Positions 23,506-36,191 of a stretch of 64,000 nucleotides of DNA are shown piece after piece. Positions within the stretch are counted from its first letter, which is position 1. Each line of letters begins with the position of its first letter. Source of the stretch: Phymorhynchus buccinoides (Eukaryota; Mollusca; Gastropoda; Neogastropoda; Raphitomidae); the NCBI GenBank assembly GCA_017654935.2, contig CM065686.1:26667118-26731117 (forward strand), in the 5' to 3' direction. The position numbers and the translations under genes were made by a program. The notes below the pieces were generated by a model. It was not told the origin of the DNA. It saw only the letters and a program-made list of their open reading frames with translations, and did not search any database.

Positions 23506-25689
23506 CAGTGGAACCCGGTTATAAGGAAATCGAAGGGAGATAGTTTTTTGTTTTCTTATATCTGGGTTTTCTTATATCCGATAATCGGATATAAGAAAAC
23601 TTTTTGAATTTATTTTCTTATAACCGATTTGAATGGGGGAAAAGGGAAAAAATAAAAGAGAAAAGGAGAAAAAAGAAAATTAAAGACACGTAAAACAAAG
23701 AGAAAATGCTTTTACCTAATTTGGTGCATGAATAAAAGGAAAAAAATGTAAAGCAAAGGAGGAAAAAATGAAAGAACAGAGCAGAAAATTTAAAACAAAA
23801 ATGAAGGCAGACGTGGTGTGAGTTGCATGATGAGCGAGCAAGATAGCGGAGAGCAGAGGAATGAGTGGGTGTGGTGTAGGAGTAACATATTTGTTTAAAT
23901 GTAAATTTCTGTTTCTTGTTTTTAATCAATATTCTAATTTGGATGTATAACTCATTTTACACAGTGGAAGACAATTTTGTATTTGCGTTTGTACAATGCC
24001 AATGGACAATAAAGAAATTTGCGACCTATGACTCATGTTTTACATCATAAAATCAAAATACAGCAAAACTCGGTTATAAGAAAATCGAAGGGAGATCATT
24101 TTTTGCTTATTACCATATCCAAGTTTTCTTATATCCGAAACTCAGACATAAGAAAACTTTTTGAAGTTTTTTTCCTTATAACCAAATTGAATGGGGAAAA
24201 GAGAAAAGAAAAAGAAAAGAAAAGGACAGAAAAACAAAACGAAGAGAAAATCCTTTTTCCTAATTTGATGCATTTCTTACATCATAAAATCAAAATCATC
24301 TACTAAGAAGAAGATTTAAAGGTGCCTACAACCACTCAAACTAACAAGCTTTTTTTTTTCTTTTTACTGTTATCAAATACGTACCCATTCACCTATCTTG
24401 TACTGAACTATTACCATTTACTGTCCACCCATGCAGCTTTTTATCAATCGTTTGCTTTTGTTTATGTGGATTTTTGTCCACATATTCAGTTATTTGTATT
24501 TATCTTCTTAAAGAAATGGATTGCCTTTTCCTCTCTGCCATTGCTGCTGAAAATAAAAGGATGGACAGTCTCTCTACCACCAACACAAAAGTACAGGCAC
24601 TCATATTTTTTTTTTTTTCTTCTGCTCAACATTTATTTTGCAGAGAATACTGAAGGAAAGTATGGAATAAAGGAACAAAAACAACTCAATTAGTCTTGCA
24701 ATCAAGTGCCTGTACTGTTTAGACTGTCTGTGACACAACTGGTATGAGGTAAACTTTCCCTTTTTGGAATGACTTCAATTTTCTGGGAACATCCTTTCAG
24801 TTCAGGTCCAACTCACTTTTAAAGACACACTGACCCAACACGATTAAGTCTTGTTTTTTCTGGGTAGCTGTGACCCACATACAAATTCCCCCAACTTCAA
24901 ATTGAGGCTGCTCTTTAAATGTTTCGCTTTCAATTTGGGGACATTTGCATGGGAGTCAAACCTGGTCAAAACAAGAGGGAAAACATGTGGAACCCGTGAT
25001 TTTGACACGTGATCTGGTGGGTCTTTAAGAAATGTTTTCAATGGTAATTCGCTTATAAGAAAATAGAGCTCGCTTATAAAAAAAATTAATTGCAAACCAA
25101 CTCTCTTGTATGACATACTTTTCTTATGTCCAAGTTTCCATTGCAGATGGGAGAAAGAATTTGCTTGCTAAATAATCGAGTTTTCTTATAAGCGAGTTTC
25201 TTATATCTGAGTTTTGATCATAGATAAGAAAGAAGTTCGGCAGGGAAATTGTTTTGCTTCATTATAAGCAAGTTTTCTTATAAGCGAGTTTCTTATAAGA
25301 GGATTCGGCTGTATATTTCTATATTAAGGTTAGTGTCTGTGACATAGCTGCTCCGACGTAAATGTTCCTCTTTTTTGTTTGTTTTGTTGGAACACTGCAT
25401 TTTTGGGAACATCCTTTCAGTTCATGCCCTAATTTTTAACAAATCGCTTATAAGAAAATCAAACCTCTTATAAGAAAATGAACTGCAAACCAACCAACTC
25501 CCTTGTATAAATCATTTTCTTATATCCGAGTTTACATCGTGGATGGGAGAACGAATTTGCTTCCTTATAACCGGGTTTTCTTATAAGCGGTTTTCTTATA
25601 TCTGAGTTTTGATAATACATAAGAAAGGAGTTCAGCCGGGGAAAAAAAATTGTTCTTATAAGCGGGTTTCTTATAAACGGGTTCGACTG
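23506..25689. mobile_element. pogo/Tigger-like TATAAG-rich element (outer copy)
   Basis: The ends are CAGTGGAACCCGGTTATAAG at the left and CTTATAAACGGGTTCGACTG at the right (inverted, a few mismatches), each flanked by TA. Subterminal regions consist of repeated TTCTTATA(A/T)(G/C)C(G/C)AGTTT-like motifs on both arms. CAGT(G/C)GAACC termini with TA duplication resemble pogo/Tigger MITEs. No transposase was recognised. It is split by a second copy at 24061-25311. Confidence 0.72.
24061..25311. mobile_element. pogo/Tigger-like element, inner copy nested in the same family
   Basis: The ends CAGCAAAACTCGGTTATAAG and CTTATAAGAGGATTCGGCTG are flanked by TA. Landmarks occur twice in the composite: AATCGAAGGGAGAT (23526 and 24084) and GGGAACATCCTTTCAGTTCA (24785 and 25405). 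This indicates that a second copy jumped into the first. Confidence 0.68.
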
Positions 25690-25858
25690 TATCGCGATCG
25701 TAGCCTACTGCACGATATTCACGTGCATTAAATAACTAGACGAATTCTTATGCTTGCAGTACACAAATAAGCCCAATAAATGTTTAATCCTTTCTTTTGT
25801 TTATATATTACCAAACAAAAGAAGTGGTCAGTTACTTTTTTCGGTCAGTATATATATA

Positions 25859-26014
25859 TAAAAGAAAAATCCAATCATGGCTCTGTTGGCAAGAAGAAAT
25901 AATGTTTTACGCCCTCTTTGGCCTTTCGGCCATGTGGGGCTCTGTGGCTCTGTTGGCAGTCACCCAATCTTTTTATTTGACTGCCAACAGAGCCATGATT
26001 GGATTTTTCTTTTA
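25859..26014. repeat. Perfect 33-bp inverted repeat (hairpin)
   Basis: The arms 25859-25891 and 25982-26014 are exact reverse complements (core AATCCAATCATGGCTCTG) around a 90-nt loop. The loop contains a third partial match (GGCTCTGTTGGCAG). The left arm starts 9 bp after the Tc1-like right end. Confidence 0.85.
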
Positions 26015-26335
26015 TTGTGTGATTGCTCTGTTCTACTGTGGCGTGGTGCCTTGCCTTCGAGAGGGGTGTGAATCATTTTTGTACAATACTATACATATAC
26101 ATAGTATATAGTTAAGAAATAAATCCTATTGACCAACGATCACCATCAGATGGTGAGCTGTGCAGGAGTAGGACAGATGAATCAAATAATACAGAAAAAG
26201 ATAACAGCCGCACAAGCCAAACTTCCCACTCCACACAACTCTGTAGGACTAAAAAGTTGTTCGATTTGAAATGCCGAATTGATTAAGCTTTTCTGTATCT
26301 AATGTATGCATATATATAGTATGACAGTTTGTCAC

Positions 26336-26366
26336 CTGAGAAGAAGAGAGGACACCTCTCGAAAGC
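26336..26366 (+). ncRNA. Hammerhead-like motif (degenerate), tentative
   Basis: CTGAGAAGAA is followed by the 6-bp stem GAGAGG-ACA-CCTCTC and then GAAAGC. This resembles the hammerhead core (CTGATGA, stem II, GAAA) but lacks the essential T and has no clear stems I and III. Similar hairpins occur in Penelope-like and related elements. Probably inactive if related at all. Confidence 0.2.
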
Positions 26367-26579
26367 TAGTATTACAATTGGAACCACCACGGATTTGTTG
26401 TAGTTTTCTTTCTTGTTGTGTTATATTATACATAGTATGAAAGAAAAATCTCATTGAATAGCTGAGCTATCCCTCAGTTTACCACGTTTTACGCCAAATT
26501 TACGTTTTTGTGTCCTCGGCCGATGACTGAAGTTGAACAAGGTGTGCCTTTGACAGTTTGTGGTCAGCGTGTTAAATGT

Positions 26580-27175
26580 TTATTACCCGGCCAGAGGCCG
26601 AGGTATTGCGATTGGTTTGTGTGTCTGTGTGTGTCTGTCTGTGTATCGATTATCTTAAAAACTACTGTTTGGATTTTGATTAAAATTGGCAGAGGGGTAG
26701 ACAGCTTGAAAAGGAAGCTTCCTTTCGTTAATCAACACCGTGCTGACCTTGACCTTGAAAACCGAAATTTCCTTCTTTGGGCTATGTAATTTCCCCCCAG
26801 CTTTATTTCGTGAACTAGTGAACAGAATCGCTTCAAATTTTGTGTGGTGGTGTACCATGTGCAAGGAAGTTTGCATAAAAGTTCAGCTGTATCTCGTGAA
26901 CTACTGAACAGAATCGCTTCAAATTTTGGGCTATGTATTTTATGCGTGTAAGGGTGGAAAGTGGTGTACCATGGTGCAAGGAAGTTTGTATAAAAGTTCA
27001 GCTGTATCTCGTGAACTACTGAACAGAATCGCTTCAAATTTTGGGCTATGTATTTTATGCGTTCTGTAAGGGTGGAAAGTGGTGTGTTTATTGGGGGGGG
27101 GGGGGGGGAGAGGACATAACTCTGGCTGGGTTTGCATTGTCACAATGCGTTGCTGCCGCTCGGCGATGCCCTTGT
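26580..27175. repeat. Diverged copy of the 15-17 kb dispersed repeat
   Basis: It begins GCCGAGGTATTGCGATTGG and contains GCTGACCTTGACCTTGAAAA plus iterated TCAGCTGTATCTCGTGAACT and AACAGAATCGCTTCAAATTT blocks. One ~119-bp segment is tandemly duplicated (26880 and 26999). It ends GCCGCTCGGCGATGCCCTTG, the same terminus as the 15-17 kb units. Confidence 0.8.
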
Positions 27176-27554
27176 TTTAAATATTGTTTAATTTTTCTTT
27201 TTAAATGTTCATTAAAAAAGTTTTTATTGAAAACCTGGATTACAACCAAATTTGGTATAGTCAATAGAGGTGGGGAGAAAAACCGGTTTTAACCGAAAAA
27301 CCGGTGCTAAGCTTTCGCGGTTCGAAAAACCGGTTCGAGTTGCTGTGAACCCGGTTTTTTTTTAACTGCAAACTGAAAGTATTTCTTATTTCAGTGTAAA
27401 GTAATAAAGAACAGTGGGAGCAGAAATGGAGCCGAGGACATTATTTCTGCCGCTCTTAGACTTACGCCTTGCAAAGTGTATTAAGCTCCTACATGCAGAG
27501 GTGCCTTTTATGCATCGAGGTTAGAAAAGTGATGGGACGAAATATCCTTAAAGG

Positions 27555-28025
27555 TGGACCCTGACGGATGAGTTTTTGCAAGAAACACGTCGAGATCACC
27601 AGAAAGACAGCCTTTTCAAGGATCGGAACACTCACTTTGCACTGGTTTCCTATAGAAATCAAACCGTCAAAACGGCGATGCCGGAGCATTGTGGTTGAAG
27701 CTTTTTCTTCTTTGTTGTGCAGTAAAAAAAAAAAAAAAAAAAAAGGGGGGGGGGGGAGCTATTTCCTTTGTTGTGAGCGAAACTGCTTTTGGTAAACTGC
27801 ATACAATTTTATGCAAATAAAAAGGCTTGTATTGTGGAAATTTCGTGCAAACGGCCATTAGAAAATGCTGAAAGATTTGACTTCCAACACCTCCACCAAG
27901 GAGGAATCGCCGATTTGATTTCTAGGAAACCAGAGCAAAGTGAGCATTGCGATCTCTGTAAAGAGTGTTTTCCTGGTGATCTCGGCGTGTTTCTTGCAAC
28001 AGAAACGGGAAAGTCAATGGGGAAG
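27555..28025. mobile_element. Foldback-type element with ~120-bp inverted arms
   Basis: The left arm (about 27575-27690) reads AAGAAACACGTCGAGATCAC and then CACTGGTTTCCTATAGAAAT. The right arm, read in reverse, gives AAGAAACACGCCGAGATCAC and CTCTGGTTTCCTAGAAATCA in the same order. Poly-A/poly-G (about 27722-27756) lies between. The overlapping ORF at 27789-28157 has no recognisable domain. Confidence 0.65.
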
Positions 28026-28029
28026 GAAA

Positions 28030-29680
28030 ACCGTCCTGTTTTTCTTTTTGCAGAAATCAACAAGAAAAGGCTACCTAGTGATACATTTCAATATAATATT
28101 TCAGATGTCCTGACAATGTGGTGGTGGTGGTTGTGCACATTTCAGTTTAATGACTAGGGCCTATTGTCTTAGAGCCTGAGCCTCGGGACTTTACCGTTTT
28201 ATGAGACATTTTAAATCACATATTTTCTGTTTCTACCAACACAGTGACACCCTGAGATGGACTGGAGAATTAGCAGGTCTTCAAGCTATGACTTGACACG
28301 TCAAAGTAGATATAAAATGGGCATAATGCAGGGTGCATGGGGGTGGGGGTGGTCGTAATATACTTCTTTCTGCAGGATCAGTTTTGACACCCTGCAACAT
28401 AATCTTTGGCTTAAATAAAAGTTTCTATTCATAGATAACTGTACGATTACGGTATTTGGTCTTCAATTTGTGACTGTGCGCACGCACATAATTATTATGT
28501 ACGCTATACCCAAGCAATTAGCAGTGATGTCCCGTGGTCTGGGTCATACTGAAAAAGTCCTATTCTGTTCTGTCAGGACACAAAAATATTGTATTGAAAT
28601 TTTACACTGACGAACTTTATCCTGTTGATTTCTGCAAGAACCATGACATTTTGGCCTATTGTTTTGCTTTATTTATTCAGAACAGTTTGTCCTAACATTT
28701 TGCAATCTACGGCGCATTAATGGGGGAATGTAATCTCGTTGCGTTCAAAGTTTTCTGAAAAGTATGCAATACCCCAGTCTTTCTAATCATATGTACATAT
28801 TTTGTTCTAAATAGGCCCCTTTTCAAGTTGTTTGTACCAAGGTCTCATGCGCTGTGCGCATTTCGCACTCTTTTTTTTAAATAAGAAGAAAAACACATCG
28901 GTAACAAATGTTGATGTCCAGTAAAACTTGGCTCATTCAGAAAACTAAGAATTGCAGCCAATGATATCAAAACTTGATATTAGGACAAAATTAGTAACAC
29001 CATTGGTTACACTCATACACATACACAACAGTGGTAACATTGGCATGAACAACAGTTTATTATTACTGCGTGTGCCATGCAACGAACAACTAACACTATG
29101 AACATCTTTATCTATAAATGAAAATAGCTCCATTTCTTACTCAGAAGCGTGTAAAAACAGTATTATTTTGTTTAAAATAAATGGCCATTTGTAAACTTAG
29201 GGGCTAAACTCCACCTTCAAAGCGCAATTTATTTCTGTTCCATGACTTACCATTATCAGCTGTCTTTAAAAACAGGACAATAAAACAAATGATAAGAGTT
29301 TATTTTAAATAAGATACGCAAATTCAATCACGTTATTAATAGCTAAAAATTCAACATAAAAATGTACCTTGTACTGTTTTTGTCCGGAACAATTGGGTCA
29401 TTTTCACCTCGTTCTAAGCATCATAAATGTTTGCCCAAATACCCCAAGACAAAATGGAACAGATCATTAAATGAACTTCACAATGCTACCCAACCCTCTT
29501 TTTTAAATAAAACTAGATTCCATTCAACTCGTCAGATTAGCCAAGATTTGAAATTTTAAGAAAAAAAAATGAACTTCAGAACATCTTGTTAAATACTGTA
29601 TTCTCCATTTTCAATGGCCATCGAGATGAGAACTATCTTCACATACATAAGATCACGATTATTATGGGATGATGCTGCGT
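28030..29680. other. Intergenic AT-rich region downstream of nanos
   Basis: Mainly AT-rich unique-looking DNA with no motif-bearing ORF. Minus-strand AATAAA signals also occur near 29299, 29228 and 29056. These could be distal polyadenylation sites of nanos. Confidence 0.35.
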
Positions 29681-29687
29681 CAAAAAG

Positions 29688-30965
29688 TTTATTTTGATGT
29701 GTGACATACTAAAATCACAACAGAGAAACTAAATTTTAAGTACAAAAATAAAATAAACTCACACGACAAAGCTATGTCCTCAATTCCGAGACAGCGTTCC
29801 ACATAAAACAAAATTTAAAAATAAGAATAAATAATAAAGACATGCTTGAAAGCATGTTAACACGTTCTCCTTAACTTTCCGAGTCGACGGTTTGCGAACC
29901 AACAATTTAAGATGCCTTGAGCAGGCATTTTAAACGTGTCCTCAAGCCAGTGTCATTTGGGATGAATCACCAATATATTCTTTTGTTAAAAATCCACAAT
30001 GGGACTCCTTTGAACTGTACATCCACCCATCTTACTGCAGCCCCTTCTGAGTAAGAAATACCCGCACTTGAAACTTTTGCCATATAGACAAGTTTCTCGT
30101 CATAATATACACAGGTTAACGTTATCAGCTAACCTATAGTTTATAATACTGTACATAACCCTTTTAGGTGGGGGGGGGGGGGGGGGGGGGGGGCTGTACG
30201 ATGGCGTTAATTTACACCTCAGGTTTGCCTTACTTAAGCTTAAACTTAAGCTTCCATACAGCAAATACCTATGAGGTAGGTGCCTTGGTAGACTAGCTCT
30301 ATGGCAAAGCTAATTAACATTGTCACACCACTCTCCAGTCCCCCTACTTTCCGGATTATCTTCCAATCCCCAAAGGGTTGCAGCCTGTCCATGGAACCAA
30401 CATCTAATCCGTCTCCGGAGAGATGGCACCTGACATACAAAGCTTAAGGAGCTCATACAGAGTCCTATCGTCCAACACTTAAATCTTAGCCCACCATCCA
30501 CACTGGTACCTAAAAACATTCATCCCTCCCTGAGCCGCAAATGACACTTCCTTCACAACACTAGGTACAGCAAGTTAATCTAAAGAGGGACCCTGCTTGG
30601 ACCAAGTTGGACAGACAATTGGCGGTTTTTCACCCTCTCCCTTAACACCTAACACTCAAGCTGCCTTTTATACCATAGGAGAAAAAGGCACGTGATTTAG
30701 CTGGAGATGATGCAACACTGAAACGAATCACTTTCTTGTGGGTTTAACGTTAAACCTCCTAGATTATTACCTTGTGGGTTAAACTTTAAACCTCCCAGAG
30801 TATTACATGCTATCGTAAGGATATCCCGGTTCTCCTGCTGCCTGTCACCATTCAGTTCAGCTGCAGATGCTAGCTAGTCTGGGACTAAGAGGTGCTCCCT
30901 GAGAAATGTCACCCGACACACGTACGAGTGAATCCCATCCTACCCATTTGCGCCCTCCTTTCCCT
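29688..30965 (-). other. nanos: Probable nanos 3'UTR
   Basis: The first minus-strand AATAAA downstream of the nanos stop lies at 29693-29688, implying a 3'UTR of roughly 1.26 kb. The region is free of microsatellites except for a poly-G/poly-C tract at 30169-30194. nanos mRNAs are usually controlled through their 3'UTR, but no specific control element was identified here. The extent is inferred from one signal only. Confidence 0.4.
30169..30194. repeat. Poly-G tract within the putative nanos 3'UTR
   Basis: About 25 consecutive G on the plus strand, hence a C-run in the minus-strand transcript. Confidence 0.9.
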
Positions 30966-31310
30966 TCAACACTCTCGCTGGCGGTTGCGACTGTAGACCT
31001 TCCAGCGGGCCTGCAGGATGACGTCGTGCGGGGTGTCCGGGTTGTTGAGCGGGCAGTACTTGATGGTGTGCGCCTTGCGGCCCGTGGCGTGGCACACGTC
31101 GCAGCGGTACTGCTGGAGGATGGGGCAGGTCACGTCGCCCCGCGCGTCCTTCAGGTTGTGGTGGCTCACGATGTCAGGCTGCTCGTTCTTCTTCAGGCAG
31201 AACTTGCACTTCTTGCCGGTGTTGCGGTCCCGACGCCGGGGCCCGTACAGTCCACGGGCCTCCCGCGACGCCTGCTCCTGAGCCAGCTCTTCCCGGATCA
31301 TGGCACGCAC
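30966..31310 (-). CDS. nanos: nanos exon 2: CCHC zinc-finger domain (terminal exon)
   Basis: A minus-strand acceptor with a long T tract (TTTTTTTTCCTCAG, AG at 31312-31311) opens phase 0 at GTG and gives 114 residues to a stop ending at 30966. In the joined 364-residue protein the two nanos fingers are complete. Finger 1 is C285-x2-C288, H301 and C312 (CKFC, SHHNLKDARGDVTC). Finger 2 is C320-x2-C323, H331 and C336 (CDVC, AHTIKYCPL). The family signatures CPIL and AHTIKYCPL are intact. Nanos proteins bind RNA with Pumilio and recruit the CCR4-NOT deadenylase to repress mRNAs in germ cells. A basic tail (RWKVYSRNRQREC) ends the protein. This exon is GC-rich compared with its surroundings, and all metal ligands are present, so a working gene is expected. 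Confidence 0.95.
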   Translation of the reverse strand: MRAMIREELAQEQASREARGLYGPRRRDRNTGKKCKFCLKKNEQPDIVSHHNLKDARGDVTCPILQQYRCDVCHATGRKAHTIKYCPLNNPDTPHDVILQARWKVYSRNRQREC

Positions 31311-32309
31311 CTGAGGAAAAAAACAAACCAAAGCATGTAGAGATAAAAAGATAACGAGCGGTACACGTTTCTCCAAAACGTGCACATACTTCTCTTGGTC
31401 TCTTCACTCCTTCTCTAAGCGTGTGTACGTGCGTGCGTGCGCGTGTGTGTACATGCAGATGTATACAGGCATGTGCCCACAGGTGAACAGGACAAAACAT
31501 TTTAGATTTGGTTTCAATGCCATCCCACCAAGAAAGGCAAAACTAATTAAAGCAGAAACAAGTGGAATGTAATGTTAAGAAACATGAACCAGCAAATAGG
31601 CCTACTGACCGACATAAAGGCCAAAGAACAGATCGACTCCGACAGACCACAAACGTTCCGCACATCATTTACCTCCATTACGTCAAGGGGAAAAATCAAA
31701 ATACGCTTAAACCAGAAGATTTGTTTCCCTTAGCAAACGGTTCCACACCACATAAATTGATCAATTCAAATAAATCCTTTTCAATGAACAATTCCAGGAT
31801 ATTTTAACCTTGTAGAAGAAATAAATTATACATTAACAAATTTTAAAAAAATCAAAAGGCCATTTGCAAAGACACAAAATCCAGAAAACAAACAAAACAT
31901 CTTCGTGATCGTCTCTGCAAGAACACTTAGCCTGCATGAAGTGTTTTCATTGTCATGATCAACAGTGACGTATGACAGAACTGCAGATTTGTAAGGCTTG
32001 CCATTTATGTGAACTAAGAAAACGGGCATAGTCGGGCAAAACTCGTTATGATCCATAGTTTTCGCAGGCGCGATTACTTTATTGGTGTATAACACACACG
32101 CGCGCGCATACACTGCACGGTATCGTTCCAGTGACAACGTAAGCCCCTACTCCTGAAGCCGACAGTTAACAAAACCACCATGGTCCCATCCTTCCTTTTC
32201 AGAGAGTTTTGATGTTTATAGCCCCGTCGACTGCTACGACCATTTCAGGGCTGTCACCACGTCAACATTTGAGCACATAAGATCAGTTTAAAATCCGACC
32301 ACGTGTTTC

Positions 32310-32460
<151 letters not shown>

Positions 32461-32883
32461 AGACAGGGAGGTTTACTGTAGAGTTGAAGACAGAGCAATA
32501 CACAGGACGGAAAGGGTAATGACGAGGGTAATTGGGAAAGCCAAGGAGGTAATCGACAGCTGGGGCCACATGAAGAAATAGGACACGGAAAGAGCTGGAT
32601 GAACCTATCCAGAACGATTTAAAATCAAAGGGTTTCGCCAAGGATGACAGCAAGGCTTTCTTCACCCTTCCCCCCTCCCCCGACACCTCCATTCTACTGG
32701 GCACCCCCTCTTCAATGTCAAGGTTATAGTTACTTCACAAAGCATTGGACCACCCGCTAGTAGAGCTCTACCCTCAATGATGCCCGGAGGCTCAGGTAAT
32801 GTCCTGTTGAGGTCCCTCCTGCCAGAACACAATCTCCCAGTGAAGTTCTAACTGGCAGACTGTCCAATTGATTTCAGTAAGCA

Positions 32884-33326
32884 CAGAGCTTCAGATTGTC
32901 AGGGGCCCGGGTCAATGACCCGTACTGACCCCTCATTTTCGGTAGCCAGGGGTCATATATGTTATGAAGTCTGCATTATAATTCAAGTCTAATACTACAG
33001 TGGCCCATTATTTTGGAAACAGGCTGATCATTTTCTGTAAAAAAAATCAGGGGTCATAATTTATACTACTTAATATGAAGTTATACAGTGTGAAAATTAA
33101 ATAATCTGAAGCTCTGGAAAGGGCCTGCTACCAGAGCTTCAGATTGTCAACTTCATGGGTCATATGGCCCCTAATTGCAGAAAATGATGGGCCAATAGTA
33201 TTAAGCTTAAATGTTATTGCAGACTGTGCATCAGATGACCCCTGGCTGCACAACATGACACGAGGGGTCAAATCATCATCACAATGGGTCAATGACCCGG
33301 GCCGGCTGACAATCTGAAGCTCTGGC
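32884..33326. mobile_element. Two abutting MITEs sharing an AGAGCTTCAGATTGTCA terminus
   Basis: The AGAGCTTCAGATTGTCA terminus or its complement occurs four times: left at 32887, complement at about 33101, left at about 33133, complement at about 33308-33324. This gives two elements of about 230 and 190 bp head to tail, or one element with an internal duplication. Both outer ends also carry GGGTCAATGACCC, and the interiors contain related GGGGTCATA blocks. There is no coding capacity. Confidence 0.75.
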
Positions 33327-33510
33327 TACACACATACGATTCGGATCTGAATGCGATGCGATTCATGTGAAATTATGATTGGCTCTACGTGAGTATAATG
33401 AGCAAAACTGGCAGAATTATGTTTAGACGGAAGTATTTTGGTGAATCATGACTCACGTGACCCAATCGCATCGCACCCCCATACGATTTTCACATGTGGT
33501 GCAGGCTTAA
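33318..33510. repeat. Dispersed repeat (CATGACTCACGTG family), copy 1
   Basis: It contains ACGGAAGTATTTTGGTGAAT followed by CATGACTCACGTGACCCAAT, and CATACGATT near both ends in inverted orientation. Related copies lie at 60330-60690 and 62290-62400. Probably a MITE. The superfamily was not determined. Confidence 0.6.
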
Positions 33511-33529
33511 GAGCAAGAACATTTTGTCC

Positions 33530-34578
<1,049 letters not shown>

Positions 34579-34589
34579 AAGATGCAGAT

Positions 34590-35165
34590 CCACACCCCAT
34601 CCTCCATTTCTCGCTTCTCTCCGTTTTTTCAGTCTTGCCTTTCTTATTGCAGATTGAGCACTTCAACAGTGATTGCAGTCCCATAGCGACAATTTTGAAA
34701 ACCAGTCCCATCAGCGACAATGCCCCCCAATAACCGGTGTCAAAACCAGTCCCAGGGAAACAAAAACCAGTGAAAACCACAATATCAAAGCCTGTTAAAA
34801 CAATGTATCAGTCCTAGCAAAAAGGCATCAGTCCCTGGGACTGACAGGTCAAATAGTTCAGTATTTTGGTTTTGCAATCAGTGTTTTGCTGATAATTACC
34901 AATAAACGCGATCACTGCTTCAACCTTTATCGTTTGCTATATTTAACGTTAATTTTCATCCATTTACATAATTAAAAATATGCATTCAATAATAGTTAAA
35001 TAGTAGAAGATGGCAAGAACACAATGAACCAAGGCTGACCAACGCTCCGCGGCTATTGTGTGTTTGTGCTACACATGAAATGTATACCTTTATTATAACT
35101 GCGATTAATTATTCAACAAAGATAATTAGCTCAAAAGTTGATAACATACAGTTTAATATTTGCTA
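34590..35165. repeat. Copy of a foldback-type dispersed repeat
   Basis: The right part (AATTATTCAACAAAGATAAT, TAGCTCAAAAG, then GCTAAGAAAGGCAAG) matches 38905-38980. The left part (CATTTCTCGCTTCTCTCCG, CTTGCCTTTCTTA) matches the inverted arm at 38700-38760. Both copies share CAATGAACCA(A/C)G(G/A)CTG in the centre. Confidence 0.55.
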
Positions 35166-35799
35166 AGAAAGGCAAGGGTGGATAGCTACAAATATTTGGG
35201 CACAACTATAAGTTCAAGCCTTGCATGGACTAATCATGTAGACAGGGTGATAAACAAAGCGCACACAAGACTTCTTTTTAAGGAAGCTTAAACAATTTAA
35301 AGTAAATAGAACAATTCTGAACATTCAACTTTCTTGTTTGGTTTTCTACTTGTAATGCTGGGGATATTAACAGACTGGACAGGGTGGTCAGGCAGAGAAG
35401 ATCTGCCTGGGTTAGGTGAACTGTACGGGCAGAGGGCAAGGGGGAAGGTGAAAACCATCATGGCAGACGAGTCCCATCCCCTCCATCTCCAATTTGAGTT
35501 CCTGCCCTCTGGAAAGAGGCTAAGATCAGCCAAGTGTAGGACCACAAGAATGCAGAAATCTTTTGTACCGTCTGCCACATCTATCCTCAACATCAGGAAC
35601 ACTGTGTGATAAAGCACACAAACATCAGGAAGTGTGTGTTTGTATGTGAGTGAGTGAGTGAGTGAGTGAGTGAGTGAGTGAGTGAGTGAGTGCGTGCGTG
35701 CGTGCGTGCGTGCGTGTGCGTGTGCGTGAAATATAGTGAAACCCTAATAAATCTGTCTTGCTTATGCATTTTCTTCCCCTACTGTCAGTGTCTCTCTGA

Positions 35800-35844
<45 letters not shown>

Positions 35845-36120
35845 TCCTCTCTCCCTCAACCTGCATGTTCACCTCGACTCATTGTTGTATACATACTATG
35901 GTGCTGGTCTATAATGTAATTATGACTTTTTTTTTATAGAATGTATTTTACTGACTTGTAATGTTTAATAGTTTGATGTGCAATTATCAATATATCTTAG
36001 CCTTCACTTAGTAATGTAGTTTTATTTCTATTACCTTATAATCATTTTTAAATTAAATTGCTTTGTGTTTTTCAAGGTTGAATTTGATTCTTGCGATGTA
36101 TTGCTGTTAATGTATATAGT
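35165..36120 (+). mobile_element. LINE fragment with internal deletions (CR1/L2/RTE-like RT end)
   Basis: It opens with YKYLGTTISSSLAWTNHVDR (35190-35250). After a deletion it continues with LGELYGQRARGKVKTIMADE, then SHPLHLQFEFLPSGKRLRSA and RMQKSFVPSATSILN, the characteristic C-terminus of another LINE subfamily. It is followed by GAGT/GTGC repeats (35646-35730), a CT tract (35805-35840) and a T-rich 3'UTR. Frameshifts and missing core domains make it inactive. Confidence 0.8.
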
Positions 36121-36191
36121 CAATATACCAGTGACTGAACGAGAGAGAAAGATAGTGTGTATGTGTGTAACAATGTGTGCAGGGGGGGGGG

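Larger units (their letters stand above)
22750..25848 (-). mobile_element. Tc1-like element with internal deletion, carrying nested insertions
   Basis: The inverted ends CTGAACGAAAAAAGTAACTG at 22750 and CAGTTACTTTTTTCGGTCAG at 25829-25848 differ at one position and are each flanked by TA (22748-22749 and 25849-25850). Inside the 3' end is a polyadenylation-like AATAAA, then the N-terminal half of a Tc1 transposase. The catalytic half is absent. About 2.2 kb of pogo-like sequence (23506-25689) is inserted on the 5' side of the transposase remnant. Confidence 0.75.

Noticed and set aside
23618..24306. Lys/Phe-rich ORFs on both strands
   Set aside because: A-rich and T-rich interior of the pogo-like elements. 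No motif.
27789..28157. 122-codon ORF as a host gene
   Set aside because: It overlaps the inverted arm of a foldback element and has no recognisable domain.
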